From Streptomyces tubercidicus (GTDB taxonomy: Bacteria > Actinomycetota > Actinomycetes > Streptomycetales > Streptomycetaceae), in assembly GCF_027497495.1 (NCBI RefSeq), contig NZ_CP114205.1, forward strand, positions 5,084,001 to 5,148,000: a stretch of DNA of 64,000 nucleotides, written 5' to 3'. Of the stretch, positions 1 through 7,536 are shown one piece after another. The number at the start of each line of letters is the position of its first letter. Positions within the stretch are counted from its first letter, which is position 1. Made by a program: the position numbers and the translations under genes. The notes under the pieces are model-generated. The model was not told the DNA's origin, searched no databases, and saw only the letters and a list, made by a program, of their open reading frames with translations.

Positions 1-653
1 TCAAGGCCGAGCTCGACCGGCTGCCGATCGTGCAGAAGACGACCTACGAGTCCAGCGATCAGGCGTATAAGCACTACAAGGAGCAGTTCGGGGACACCCC
101 CGTCGCCGGGCTGGTGACGCCCGACCAGCTTCCGGAGTCCTACCGCGTCAAGCTCAAGGACCCCACGAAGTTCACGGTGATCAAGTCGGCGTTCTCCGAG
201 CGGCCCGGCGTCATGGAGGTGCAGGACCAACGGGACACCGTTGAGCCGCTGTTCAACCTCCTGAACGGCATGAATATCGCCGCGCTGGTCGTGATGGGGC
301 TGATGCTGGTCGTTGCGCTGATGCTGATCGTCAACACCGTGCGGGTGTCGGCGTTCAGCAGGCGGCGGGAGACCGGGATCATGCGGCTGGTGGGAGCGTC
401 CAGCTACTACATCCAGATGCCGTTCATCCTGGAGGCGGCCATCGCGGGCCTGCTCGGCGCCGCCTTCGCCTGTGTGCTGATCGTGGGCGGCAAGTACGTC
501 CTCATCAACAACTGGCTGGCGAAGAAGATCCAGGTGATCAACTTCATCGGCTGGGACTCGGTGGTGGCGGTCCTTCCGCTGGTCCTCCTGATCGGGCTGC
601 TGATGCCCGCGCTCGCCGCGTTCTTCGCGCTGCGCAAGTACCTCAAGGTGTGA
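1..653 (+). CDS. ftsX: Cell division ABC-type protein FtsX, C-terminal part
   Basis: The 5' end lies outside the window; the reading frame is open from base 3. The visible C-terminal ~217 residues hold an extracellular loop followed by three hydrophobic segments (starting NIAALVVMGLMLVV, PFILEAAIAGLLGAAF and VVAVLPLVLLIGLL), as in the FtsX/MacB permease fold. The sequence ETGIMRLVGAS after the first segment is typical of FtsX. In the family, FtsX pairs with the ATPase FtsE and activates peptidoglycan hydrolases at division. FtsE should lie just upstream, outside the window. smpB downstream fits the usual actinobacterial order. A strong hairpin follows the stop codon. Confidence 0.93.
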   Translation, partial: KAELDRLPIVQKTTYESSDQAYKHYKEQFGDTPVAGLVTPDQLPESYRVKLKDPTKFTVIKSAFSERPGVMEVQDQRDTVEPLFNLLNGMNIAALVVMGLMLVVALMLIVNTVRVSAFSRRRETGIMRLVGASSYYIQMPFILEAAIAGLLGAAFACVLIVGGKYVLINNWLAKKIQVINFIGWDSVVAVLPLVLLIGLLMPALAAFFALRKYLKV

Positions 654-664
654 GCTTTGCCAAG

Positions 665-702
665 GGGCGCCGTACGGTCAACTCGCCGTACGGCGCCCTT
701 TT
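665..702 (+). terminator. Intrinsic terminator of the ftsEX operon
   Basis: A perfect 13-bp inverted repeat (665-677 with 686-698) with an 8-nt loop is followed by TTTT. It lies 12 nt after the ftsX stop. It also argues against starting the next gene at the GTG overlapping ftsX, and for the ATG at 722. Confidence 0.85.
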
Positions 703-721
703 GTCCCCTAGACTCACCGGC

Positions 722-1939
722 ATGCCGGGCCCGTGTTCGTACGACCGGCCCCGCCGCATTCGCCGCGGGGCGGCCCTGACGTTGTTCCTCGCGGGCGTGC
801 TCGCCACCGGCACGGTGACCGGCACCTGGAGCGATGCGGCGGAGGGCGCCGCCGGGCGCACCGCCCCGGACCGTACGTCCTCCGGAGCGCACACCCGGGA
901 GTCCGCCCTCGCGGACCGCGCCGCCGTCGAGCGGGCCGCTTCCGAAGCCGTCGAGGACGGCAAGTCCGGTGCCCAGGCCGCCGCCGAGGTCGTCAGCCGC
1001 AGCGGAGACCGCTGGTCGGCGATCTACACACCGGGCGAGTACGAGGACTTCCAGGAGCAGTTGGGCGGCGGATACGTCGGCGTCGGGCTCTGGGTGCGGC
1101 CGGCGGCCGGTGGCCGGATCACGGTGTCCCGGGTCCAGCCCGGCAGCCCCGCCGCACGGGCCGGTATCGCGTTGGGCGACCGGCTGCGCGCCGTCGACGG
1201 CCACCGCACCCGGGGCGTCCCGGTCACCGAGGTCGTCGCCCGGCTGCGCGGCGCCGCCACCGACGGCTCCCGTGGTGCCGCCGCGGCCGGCAGCCCGGTG
1301 ACCCTGGACCTCCAGCGCGGCGACCGCCGCTGGAGCGAGACCCTGCACCGCACCCGGCTCAGATCCCGCAATGTCGTGGTCGACCGGCCGTCCGGTGCGC
1401 ACGGCCCGACCCGCGTCAAGATCGGCGCGTTCACCAAGGGCACCGGCGACGAGGTCCGCCGCGCGGTGCGCCGGGCCTCGGCGCATGACGGCATGCTGTT
1501 GGACCTGCGGGGCAACACCGGCGGCCTGGTCACCGAGGCCGTCGCCACCGCCTCCGCCTTCCTGGACGGCGGCCTGGTCGCGACCTACGACGTCCGCGGC
1601 AGCCAGCGCGCCCTGTATGCGCAGCGCGGCGGGAATACGCACCTTCCGCTGGTCGTCCTCGTCGACGGGGGCACGATGAGCGCCGCCGAGCTGCTGGCCG
1701 GTGCCCTCCAGGACCGTGGCCGGGCCGTCCTCGTCGGTTCGCCCACCTTCGGCAAGGGGGCGGTGCAGATGCCCAGCGAGCTCCCGGACGGGTCGGTCGC
1801 GGAGCTGACCGTCGGCCACTACCGCACCCCGTCCGGCCGGACCGTCGACGACTCCGGCCTCACTCCCGACCTGGCCGCGGGTGACGGAGCCGAAAAACGG
1901 GCCCGCACGGTATTGAGTGGCCTCGGGGGCGGGTCTTAG
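722..1939 (+). CDS. Secreted PDZ-containing S41 (C-terminal processing) serine peptidase
   Basis: 405 residues from ATG 722, the first start after the ftsX terminator. A basic N-terminus and hydrophobic run (ALTLFLAGVLATGTVTGTW) form a signal peptide or anchor. A PDZ domain follows (GGYVGVGLWV to ALGDRLRAVDG), then the S41 catalytic domain. The Ser-Lys dyad is visible as Ser320 in TMSAAEL and Lys345 in TFGKGAVQ, with the conserved LLDLRGNTGG before it. Family members cleave proteins from the C-terminus outside the membrane. The position between ftsX and smpB is common in actinobacteria. The gene ends 18 nt before smpB, so the two may be co-transcribed. The substrate is unknown. Confidence 0.9.
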   Translation: MPGPCSYDRPRRIRRGAALTLFLAGVLATGTVTGTWSDAAEGAAGRTAPDRTSSGAHTRESALADRAAVERAASEAVEDGKSGAQAAAEVVSRSGDRWSAIYTPGEYEDFQEQLGGGYVGVGLWVRPAAGGRITVSRVQPGSPAARAGIALGDRLRAVDGHRTRGVPVTEVVARLRGAATDGSRGAAAAGSPVTLDLQRGDRRWSETLHRTRLRSRNVVVDRPSGAHGPTRVKIGAFTKGTGDEVRRAVRRASAHDGMLLDLRGNTGGLVTEAVATASAFLDGGLVATYDVRGSQRALYAQRGGNTHLPLVVLVDGGTMSAAELLAGALQDRGRAVLVGSPTFGKGAVQMPSELPDGSVAELTVGHYRTPSGRTVDDSGLTPDLAAGDGAEKRARTVLSGLGGGS

Positions 1940-1957
1940 TGCGAAAATGGCCGCACT

Positions 1958-2455
1958 ATGGCTAAGGACAAGAGCAAGGACAAGAACCCCGGGCGCAAGC
2001 TCGTGGCGCAGCACAAGAAGGCGCGGCACGACTACCACATTCTGGACACCTATGAGTGTGGCCTGGTGCTGACCGGCACCGAGGTGAAGTCGCTGCGGCA
2101 GGGCCGGGCGTCGCTGGTGGACGGTTTCGTCCAGATCGACGACAACGAGGCCTGGCTGCACAACGTACATATTCCGGAATACGCCCAGGGCACCTGGACG
2201 AATCACAGTGCGCGGCGCAAGCGGAAGCTGCTGATGCACCGCGTCGAGATCGACAAGCTGGAGTCCAAGAGCCAGGAGACGGGCTACACGATCGTGCCGC
2301 TGGCGCTCTATTTCAAGGACGGCCGGGCCAAGGTCGAGATCGCGCTGGCCAAGGGCAAGAAGGAGTACGACAAGCGGCAGACGCTCCGCGAGCAGCAGGA
2401 CCGCCGCGAGACGGACCGGGCGATCTCCGCCGCCCGGCGCCGCCAGCGGGCCTGA
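1958..2455 (+). CDS. smpB: SsrA-binding protein SmpB
   Basis: 165 residues, normal length for SmpB. NRKARHDY-like motif (HKKARHDYHILDTYECGLVLTGTEVKSLR), PEYAQGTW and the basic C-terminal tail (QQDRRETDRAISAARRRQRA) are hallmarks. SmpB binds the tRNA-like domain of tmRNA and delivers it to stalled ribosomes; its tail probes the empty mRNA channel. Its RNA partner ssrA lies 125 nt downstream on the same strand, the standard Streptomyces arrangement. Confidence 0.97.
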   Translation: MAKDKSKDKNPGRKLVAQHKKARHDYHILDTYECGLVLTGTEVKSLRQGRASLVDGFVQIDDNEAWLHNVHIPEYAQGTWTNHSARRKRKLLMHRVEIDKLESKSQETGYTIVPLALYFKDGRAKVEIALAKGKKEYDKRQTLREQQDRRETDRAISAARRRQRA

Positions 2456-2460
2456 TCTGC

Positions 2461-2484
2461 CCTGACGGGCCCGGCCCGGTCAGG
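2461..2484 (+). terminator. Hairpin terminator after smpB
   Basis: Ten base pairs (CCTGACGGGC with GCCCG/TCAGG, one bulged G) close a CCG loop 6 nt after the smpB stop. There is no T-tract, as is usual for Streptomyces terminators. It probably separates smpB from ssrA transcription. Confidence 0.6.
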
Positions 2485-2579
2485 TCCGCCGGGAATACGC
2501 TGGCAACGGCGGGCGTTGTTCCCGTAGGATGGCTGTGCACCCCACGAGGGGCGCAGGCACCACCTTGATAAATCAACAT

Positions 2580-2949
2580 GGGGATGATCGGTTTCGACAG
2601 CGGATGTCGAAGCAGGGGAAGCGAGTCGAGGAAGCGGCAATGATCTCGTTAACCATATGTCGCAACCAATATTCGCCAATTCCAAGCGCGAATCCTTCGC
2701 CCTCGCTGCCTAAGTAGCGACTTGCGAAGTGTCAGCCCGGGGCTGTTCCCGACCCGGATCCTGGCATCAGCTAGGGAACTAAACTTCTAGACCCGGTCAC
2801 GGGGTTTAGAAGGAAATCAAACAGTGACTGGGCCCGTCGGAGACTTGTTCGCGTGATCTCCGGGGCCGAGAAAATCGCAGCGAACTGCACTCGGAGAAGC
2901 CCTGATTCCGCACCGTTGGACGCGGGTTCGATTCCCGCCATCTCCACCA
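2580..2949 (+). ncRNA. ssrA: Transfer-messenger RNA (tmRNA)
   Basis: The 5' end GGGGATG pairs with CATCTCC before the encoded discriminator A and CCA at 2946-2949, forming the tRNA-like acceptor stem. GGTTCGATTCCC near the 3' end is the T arm. The tag reading frame runs 2675-2713 and reads ANSKRESFALAA then TAA, with GCC as the resume codon. It ends in the LAA degron recognised by ClpXP-type proteases. A TAGGAT hexamer at 2525-2530 could be a -10 element. tmRNA with SmpB rescues stalled ribosomes and tags the nascent chain. Confidence 0.97.
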
Positions 2950-3001
2950 AACGGAGAGCCGGGGGACCAGTCCCCCGGACCCCGTCATCCCATGTGAGGC
3001 C

Positions 3002-3037
3002 CAGGCCCCGTACGTCCGAGAGGATGTGCGGGGCCTG
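3002..3037. terminator. Hairpin between ssrA and the converging MFS gene
   Basis: CAGGCCCCG (3002-3010) pairs perfectly with CGGGGCCTG (3029-3037) around an 18-nt loop. A second GC-rich hairpin (CCGGGGGAC/GTCCCCCGG, 2959-2978) lies directly after the tmRNA 3' end. Together they can stop ssrA transcription and the leftward transcript of the MFS gene. Confidence 0.6.
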
Positions 3038-3044
3038 AGTCGTT

Positions 3045-4358
3045 TCACAGGGCGGGGACTCGGCGGCCCGGCCGCGCGCGGTGCGTGAGCAGGGTGACGG
3101 TCAGCGCGAGGGCGGCCGCGGCGGCGGGCACCGCGTAGGCCGTGCCCGCACCGGCCAGGTGGTCGACCGCCCAGCCGCCGCCCGCCGAACCGGCCGCGAT
3201 ACCGCTGAGCAGGGCGGTCACGGCGAGTGTCATGCCCTCGTTGAGCTGTCCGGGCGGTGTCCGTGACTGGATCAGGTCCATGCCGGTGACCATGGTCGGG
3301 GCGGTGGCCATACCGGCCAGGAGGAGGGCGGCGGCCAGCACCGCCGGGCTGTCCGTCGTGGCGGCGAGCGGCGGGAGCAGCATCAGGGCCGCCATCGCCG
3401 CGGTGCAGCGGAGGAAGCGGCGGCCGGGGCGGTCCCGGCCCGGCCGCAGTGCGCCGTAGAGCAGACCGGCCGCGCCGGACCCGGCCGCCTGGAGGGCGAG
3501 CAGGACGCCACCGGCGGAGCGGATGCCGTGGGCGTCCGCGTAGGCGAGGGTGACCACCTCCAGGGAGCCGAAGATCGCGCCGGTGCAGAGGAAGGTGCCC
3601 AGGAGGGGCGGGAGGCCGGGGAGGCGCAGAGGGGAGCGGGTGGGGGAGTGGCTGGCGGTGTGGGTGGTGACCGGGGGTTCGGTGCGGCGCTGGGAGGCGA
3701 AGAGCAGTACGCCGGTCAGGAGGAGGGCAGCGCCTGCCGCGGTGCCCGCCTCCGGGAAGAGGGTGGTGCACAGCAGGGTGGCGAGCAGTGGTCCGAGCAG
3801 GAAGCACAGCTCGTCGGCGGCCTGTTCGAAGGAGTTGGCGGTGTGGCGGGCGGCCGGATCGCCGCGGAAGAGGTGGGCCCAGCGGGCGCGGGACATGCCG
3901 CCCGTATTGGGGGTGGTCGCGGTGGCGGCGTAGGAGGCGAAGAGGGTCCAGTCCGGGGCGCCGTAGTGGACGCAGAGGAGGAGGGAGAGCGAGCCGAGGG
4001 TGGCGAGCGCGGTGGCGGGGACGGCGATACGGGACTGCCCGTGGCGGTCGATCAGCCGGGCGGTCCAGGGCCCGGCCAGCGCCGTCGCCGCCAGCCCGGT
4101 CGCGGTGACCGCCCCGGCCAGAGCGTACGAGCCGCGCGATCCGGCGATCATCAGGACCGCGCTGATGCTGAGCATCCCCATAGGCAGCCGGGCCAGCAGG
4201 TTGGCGGCCGTGAAGGCGCGGGTGCCCGGGACGGCGAAGATCCGCCGGTAGGGCGCGAGCGGGCGGAAGCGTGCGAGCGGGTGGAAGCGTGCGCGGCGGC
4301 GCGGGGCCGGGCGTACGGGAGGGGCCGTCACTGGCCGGGCGGCGAGGAAGAGGATCAT
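3045..4358 (-). CDS. MFS transporter, drug-efflux type
   Basis: 437 residues with about 12 hydrophobic segments, an Arg-rich cytoplasmic N-terminus and a short C-terminus, typical of the major facilitator superfamily. The loop after TM2 reads GPWTARLIDRHGQSR, matching the MFS motif A region of DHA1-type drug/H+ antiporters. It is divergently transcribed from a LysR regulator 123 bp away, the common arrangement in which the regulator controls the exporter. The substrate cannot be inferred. The start at 4358 is the first ATG; a start further in is possible because the first ~35 residues are low-complexity. Confidence 0.82.
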   Translation of the reverse strand: MILFLAARPVTAPPVRPAPRRRARFHPLARFRPLAPYRRIFAVPGTRAFTAANLLARLPMGMLSISAVLMIAGSRGSYALAGAVTATGLAATALAGPWTARLIDRHGQSRIAVPATALATLGSLSLLLCVHYGAPDWTLFASYAATATTPNTGGMSRARWAHLFRGDPAARHTANSFEQAADELCFLLGPLLATLLCTTLFPEAGTAAGAALLLTGVLLFASQRRTEPPVTTHTASHSPTRSPLRLPGLPPLLGTFLCTGAIFGSLEVVTLAYADAHGIRSAGGVLLALQAAGSGAAGLLYGALRPGRDRPGRRFLRCTAAMAALMLLPPLAATTDSPAVLAAALLLAGMATAPTMVTGMDLIQSRTPPGQLNEGMTLAVTALLSGIAAGSAGGGWAVDHLAGAGTAYAVPAAAAALALTVTLLTHRARPGRRVPAL

Positions 4359-4481
4359 GTCTTCTACGGTCGTCGCCGCTGCCGGGGCCCGTCCAACACC
4401 TGGTCAGCGCCCATTTACGCGGCTGTGTTGTCAATCCGGTGCGGGCGCGAGCGGCGCCACCGGTGCTGCCAGGATGGCCCG

Positions 4482-5456
4482 ATGCCGTACGACACCGATC
4501 CGCGACTGCTGCGCGCGTTCTGCGCCGTCGCCGAGGAGCTGCACTTCACCCGGGCCGCCGCCCGGCTGTACGTCGCCCAGCAGGCGCTGAGCCGCGATAT
4601 CCGGCGGCTGGAGCGGGAGTTGGGCGCCGCGCTGTTCGTACGGAGTACCCGCCGGGTCACGCTGACGGCCGACGGGGAGCGGCTGCTGCCGTACGCGCGG
4701 CGGGTGCTGGCCGCGCAGGACGAGCTGGCCGCCGCGTTCCGGGCCGCGCCGGAGCGGCCGCTGCTGGTCGATGTGAGCGTCCCGATCGGGACCGCCCACG
4801 GGGTGCTGGAGGCGGCCAGGGAGCGGGTGCCGGACAGCTGTGAGCTGGTCGCCCGCTTCCACAGCGGGCTGACGGGCGCGGCGGCCGAGATGGCGGCCGG
4901 GCGGCTCGATGTCTCCTTCGGCCGGATCGCGGCGCTGCCGCCCGCCGTACGGGACGGTCTCGACCATCAGCCGGTGCGGCTGGAGCCGATGGCGGTCCTG
5001 CTGCGTGACGATCATCCGCTGGCCGCCCGCCCCACCGTCCCGTTGGCGGACCTGGCGGGCGAGACGCTCTATACGGCGGCCGGCAATCCGCAGACCGTGG
5101 AGTGGACCGACCTGGCCGAGCGGCTGTTCGCCGGGCGTGGGATCGTGGCGGCCGAGCCGTTCCCGGAGATCGAGGGCTCGCAGGAGTTCGTGCGGGTGGT
5201 GCGCAAGCGGGGGTGGTCGGTGCTGGCGAGCGTGGAGTTCATGGCGGTGCCGGGGATGGTGCTGCGGCCGCTGGTGGACCCCGTACCGCTCTCGCCGGTG
5301 TCTTTGGTGTGGCGGCGCGGACTGCGGCATCCGGGACTGGACGCGCTGCGGGCGGCCGCGCGGGAACTGGCCGAGCGGCACGCCTGGTTGGCGCTGCCCG
5401 GGAATGCATGGTGGCTCCCGGAGGCGGACACACGAGTGATGGGCGTGGACGGGTGA
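4482..5456 (+). CDS. LysR-family transcriptional regulator
   Basis: 324 residues, standard LTTR length. The N-terminal winged helix-turn-helix reads RAFCAVAEELHFTRAAARLYVAQQALSRDIRRLE, a clear LysR signature. It is followed by a two-lobed effector-binding domain. ATG 4482 starts directly before the HTH and is preferred to the long upstream open frame, which runs through the divergent MFS gene. The 123-bp shared promoter region suggests it controls the MFS gene at 3045-4358 and itself. The inducer is unknown. Confidence 0.92.
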   Translation: MPYDTDPRLLRAFCAVAEELHFTRAAARLYVAQQALSRDIRRLERELGAALFVRSTRRVTLTADGERLLPYARRVLAAQDELAAAFRAAPERPLLVDVSVPIGTAHGVLEAARERVPDSCELVARFHSGLTGAAAEMAAGRLDVSFGRIAALPPAVRDGLDHQPVRLEPMAVLLRDDHPLAARPTVPLADLAGETLYTAAGNPQTVEWTDLAERLFAGRGIVAAEPFPEIEGSQEFVRVVRKRGWSVLASVEFMAVPGMVLRPLVDPVPLSPVSLVWRRGLRHPGLDALRAAARELAERHAWLALPGNAWWLPEADTRVMGVDG

Positions 5457-5573
5457 GAGGCCCGGCGCCGCGTGGCTCATCGCAGAAAGTGATCACTCGG
5501 AGGCAACCAGGAAGCCGTGAAATGTTTCCTTACCGGCAGGGAATCGTCTGTGCAACGAACTGGGGGAGCGGCC

Positions 5574-6116
5574 GTGCGACGGCGTTCACTTCTCGCGGCG
5601 GGTGCCGCCGCGCTGACCTTGACCGTGACGGCCGGCCTGGCCCTGACCGGCTGTGGCTCGCCGCGGATGGCGGCGCTGCACGCCAACTGCACGACCAAGG
5701 GCCTGCGGTGGAAGGTCACGGTCCTCAAGAAGCAGCCGCGCGCCAAGCACCGCGAGGCCCGGCTGTCCGTCGTCAACAAGGGCGCGGACCCGTGTGTGTT
5801 CCGCGGCTTCCCGGCCTTCGAGGTCCATCTGGGCAAGGGGCCGCAGTCCGACGCCCGGGGGCACGGCCGGGCCCTGCCGATAGACCTGCCGCGCGGCGGC
5901 CGGGTCACGGCCGGTCTGCGCTACCGGGACTGCCCCGAGGGCTGGCAAATGAACGAGCCCGTGGCCGTCACGAATGACACCGCCGTGGTGTCCGCACCGC
6001 ACGACTACCCGGGCCGCCAGGCGGTCGTGGCCCGGGACGAGAAGGGCAAGCGGCTCCGGATGAACATCTGCACGGACACCATCTGGATGGGCCCGCCGCG
6101 CGAAGCCGCCGAGTAG
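5574..6116 (+). CDS. DUF4232-like secreted lipoprotein
   Basis: 180 residues from GTG 5574, chosen because GGGGGAG lies at RBS distance and the protein then begins with a compact MRRRSLLAAG signal peptide. The lipobox LTGC lies at about residues 24-27, so lipidation on that Cys is likely. The mature part has four further Cys (NCTT, PCVF, DCPE, ICTD) and the sequence CVFRGFPAFEV seen in DUF4232 proteins of Streptomyces. No enzymatic motif is seen; function unknown. Upstream in-frame starts at 5517 and 5550 lack comparable RBSs. Confidence 0.75.
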   Translation: MRRRSLLAAGAAALTLTVTAGLALTGCGSPRMAALHANCTTKGLRWKVTVLKKQPRAKHREARLSVVNKGADPCVFRGFPAFEVHLGKGPQSDARGHGRALPIDLPRGGRVTAGLRYRDCPEGWQMNEPVAVTNDTAVVSAPHDYPGRQAVVARDEKGKRLRMNICTDTIWMGPPREAAE

Positions 6117-6122
6117 CCCTGA

Positions 6123-6443
6123 CTAGCGGGCCGTTGCCCCGTCGGAGGCGCGTACGGCGAACGAGGTGAACGCCGCCCAGGCCCCCGGCGCGAAGTCGAG
6201 GTGCGGGCCCTCGGGGTCCTTGGAGTCGCGGACGTGGATGGTGGCGGGGTGGGCGGCTACCTCTACGCAGTTGCCGCCTTCATCGCTGCTGTGGCTCGAC
6301 TTGTGCCAGTCGTAGGCGACTTCCAGACAGTTGCCGCCTTCGTCGCCGCTGTAGGTGGACTTGCGCCAGTCGTAGGCCACTTCTAGGCAGGCGCCGCCCT
6401 CGTCGCCGCTGTGGCTCGACTTAAACCATGTCAGGTGGGTCAT
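6123..6443 (-). CDS. DUF397 protein with three tandem DUF397 motifs
   Basis: 106 residues. It starts with ATG overlapping the TGA of the upstream XRE regulator (ATGA), so translation is coupled. Single-domain DUF397 proteins have one (W/R)xKSSxSx..GxNCVEVA motif. Here it occurs three times in succession: WFKSSHSGDEGGACLEVA, RKSTYSGDEGGNCLEVA and HKSSHSSDEGGNCVEVA, separated by YDW. One usual C-terminal part follows (HVRDSKDPEG...WAAFTSFA). DUF397 proteins are small Streptomyces-type partners of XRE/DUF5753 regulators, such as the BldB/WhiJ-type systems. The triplication is probably internal duplication. Confidence 0.88.
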   Translation of the reverse strand: MTHLTWFKSSHSGDEGGACLEVAYDWRKSTYSGDEGGNCLEVAYDWHKSSHSSDEGGNCVEVAAHPATIHVRDSKDPEGPHLDFAPGAWAAFTSFAVRASDGATAR

Positions 6444-7267
6444 CGCTCTCCTAGCAGCTGGTCCAGCAGGCCCATGCTTTCCTCTGCGTCCAGGGCCTGC
6501 ATTCGCAGCATTCCATACTTCTGAGCGAGGATGCTGACCTCGTCCGGGTCCGAAATCAGCACGCTGCTGCGTTGTGCCTCGGTGTAGGCCAGGTGTTCGT
6601 GATCGAGGGTTTCCAGCACTACGAACGGTCCGGCGAGTCCGGCGTGATGTTCGCGGCTCAGCGGCAGGATCTGCAGTGAGACCCCGTCGAGTTCTGCACA
6701 GGTGCGCAGGTGGGAAATCTGCTCCCGCATGACCTCCCGGCCCCCGAGTTTGCTCACCACGACGGCCTCGGAAAAGACGAAGCTGGCGATGACGGGATCG
6801 GACTTGTGCAGGAGTTGCTGGCGTTCCAGCCGTGCCGTAACCCGCCGCTCCACGGTCTCCTCGTCGACATGCGGAATCTTGCTGCGGAACGTGGCGCGCG
6901 CGTAGCGCTCGGTCTGGAGCAGGCCCGGGAGTACTCCCTGCTCGTAACAAGAGAGCGAAATGGCCTGCTTCTCATACTCGATGAACTCCTCGGCCCAGAT
7001 CGAATACTTCTCCTTCGGTGGCAGCTTCGTCACCCCCATCGCCAACGCCCCGCCCGTGCTCAGGAGTTGATCGAACTCCATTGCCAGGTGTGGCATCAGG
7101 GCGCGCCTGCCCTGCTCGACGGAGGCGATGGTCTCTTCGGAGGCGGTGGTCTGTTCGCTGAGGCTGTGCTGGGTGTATCCGGCTTTGAGGCGGTACATCG
7201 CGAGTTGTGCGCCGATGACTTCCATTGCTGCGGAGTGCCGCTTCTTGGGCTTCTTTGGCTGCTGCAT
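6440..7267 (-). CDS. XRE-family helix-turn-helix regulator with DUF5753 domain
   Basis: 275 residues from ATG 7267, preferred over an ATG 27 nt upstream because GGGGGAG and GGAAGG precede it. N-terminal HTH (about residues 15-70, AMYRLKAGYTQHSLSEQTTASEETIASVEQGRR), then a DUF5753 domain (EYEKQAISLSCYEQGVLPGLLQTERYARA...). This is the WhiJ-like architecture that pairs with DUF397 proteins, and the DUF397 gene follows with a 4-nt overlap. In known cases the DUF397 partner relieves repression by the XRE protein. It is divergent from narK across about 270 bp. Confidence 0.9.
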   Translation of the reverse strand: MQQPKKPKKRHSAAMEVIGAQLAMYRLKAGYTQHSLSEQTTASEETIASVEQGRRALMPHLAMEFDQLLSTGGALAMGVTKLPPKEKYSIWAEEFIEYEKQAISLSCYEQGVLPGLLQTERYARATFRSKIPHVDEETVERRVTARLERQQLLHKSDPVIASFVFSEAVVVSKLGGREVMREQISHLRTCAELDGVSLQILPLSREHHAGLAGPFVVLETLDHEHLAYTEAQRSSVLISDPDEVSILAQKYGMLRMQALDAEESMGLLDQLLGER

Positions 7268-7451
7268 GGCCTTCCACTCCCCCTGACCGGGCATCAGTGA
7301 CCGTGTGTGGACCCGTACTCACCAGGAGTACGGGTTGCTGGCGCGGGAGCATAGTTACGCAGCGCGACCGTCGGCGGGTGAATGCGCAGATCGCCCCCGC
7401 ACGGGCGGCCGCGTCGCCTCACCCGCCCTCGCCGCACCGGGTGAGCGCAAG

Positions 7452-7488
7452 GTTTCGTACGCGTCACCGGGCGGCACGGCTTGGTAAC
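7452..7488. promoter_or_regulatory. Candidate GlnR box upstream of narK
   Basis: On the minus strand the pattern reads GTTAC-N6-GTGCC-N5-GTGAC-N6-GAAAC, close to the GlnR a-b-a-b consensus (GTNAC-N6-GAAAC-N6-GTNAC-N6-GAAAC). The second half-site is poor and one spacer is 1 nt short. It lies 48 bp before the narK start. Nitrogen control of narK/nnaR by GlnR is known in Streptomyces, so the position fits. Confidence 0.45.
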
Positions 7489-7536
7489 CCGCCCTCCCTA
7501 GCGTCGGTGTGCAGGATCCGACCCCTGGGAGGCGCG

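Noticed and set aside
407..2239. Long minus-strand open frame
   Set aside because: It overlaps ftsX, the S41 protease and smpB, has Arg/Pro/Gly-rich shadow composition and no domain. High GC gives long stop-free frames by chance.
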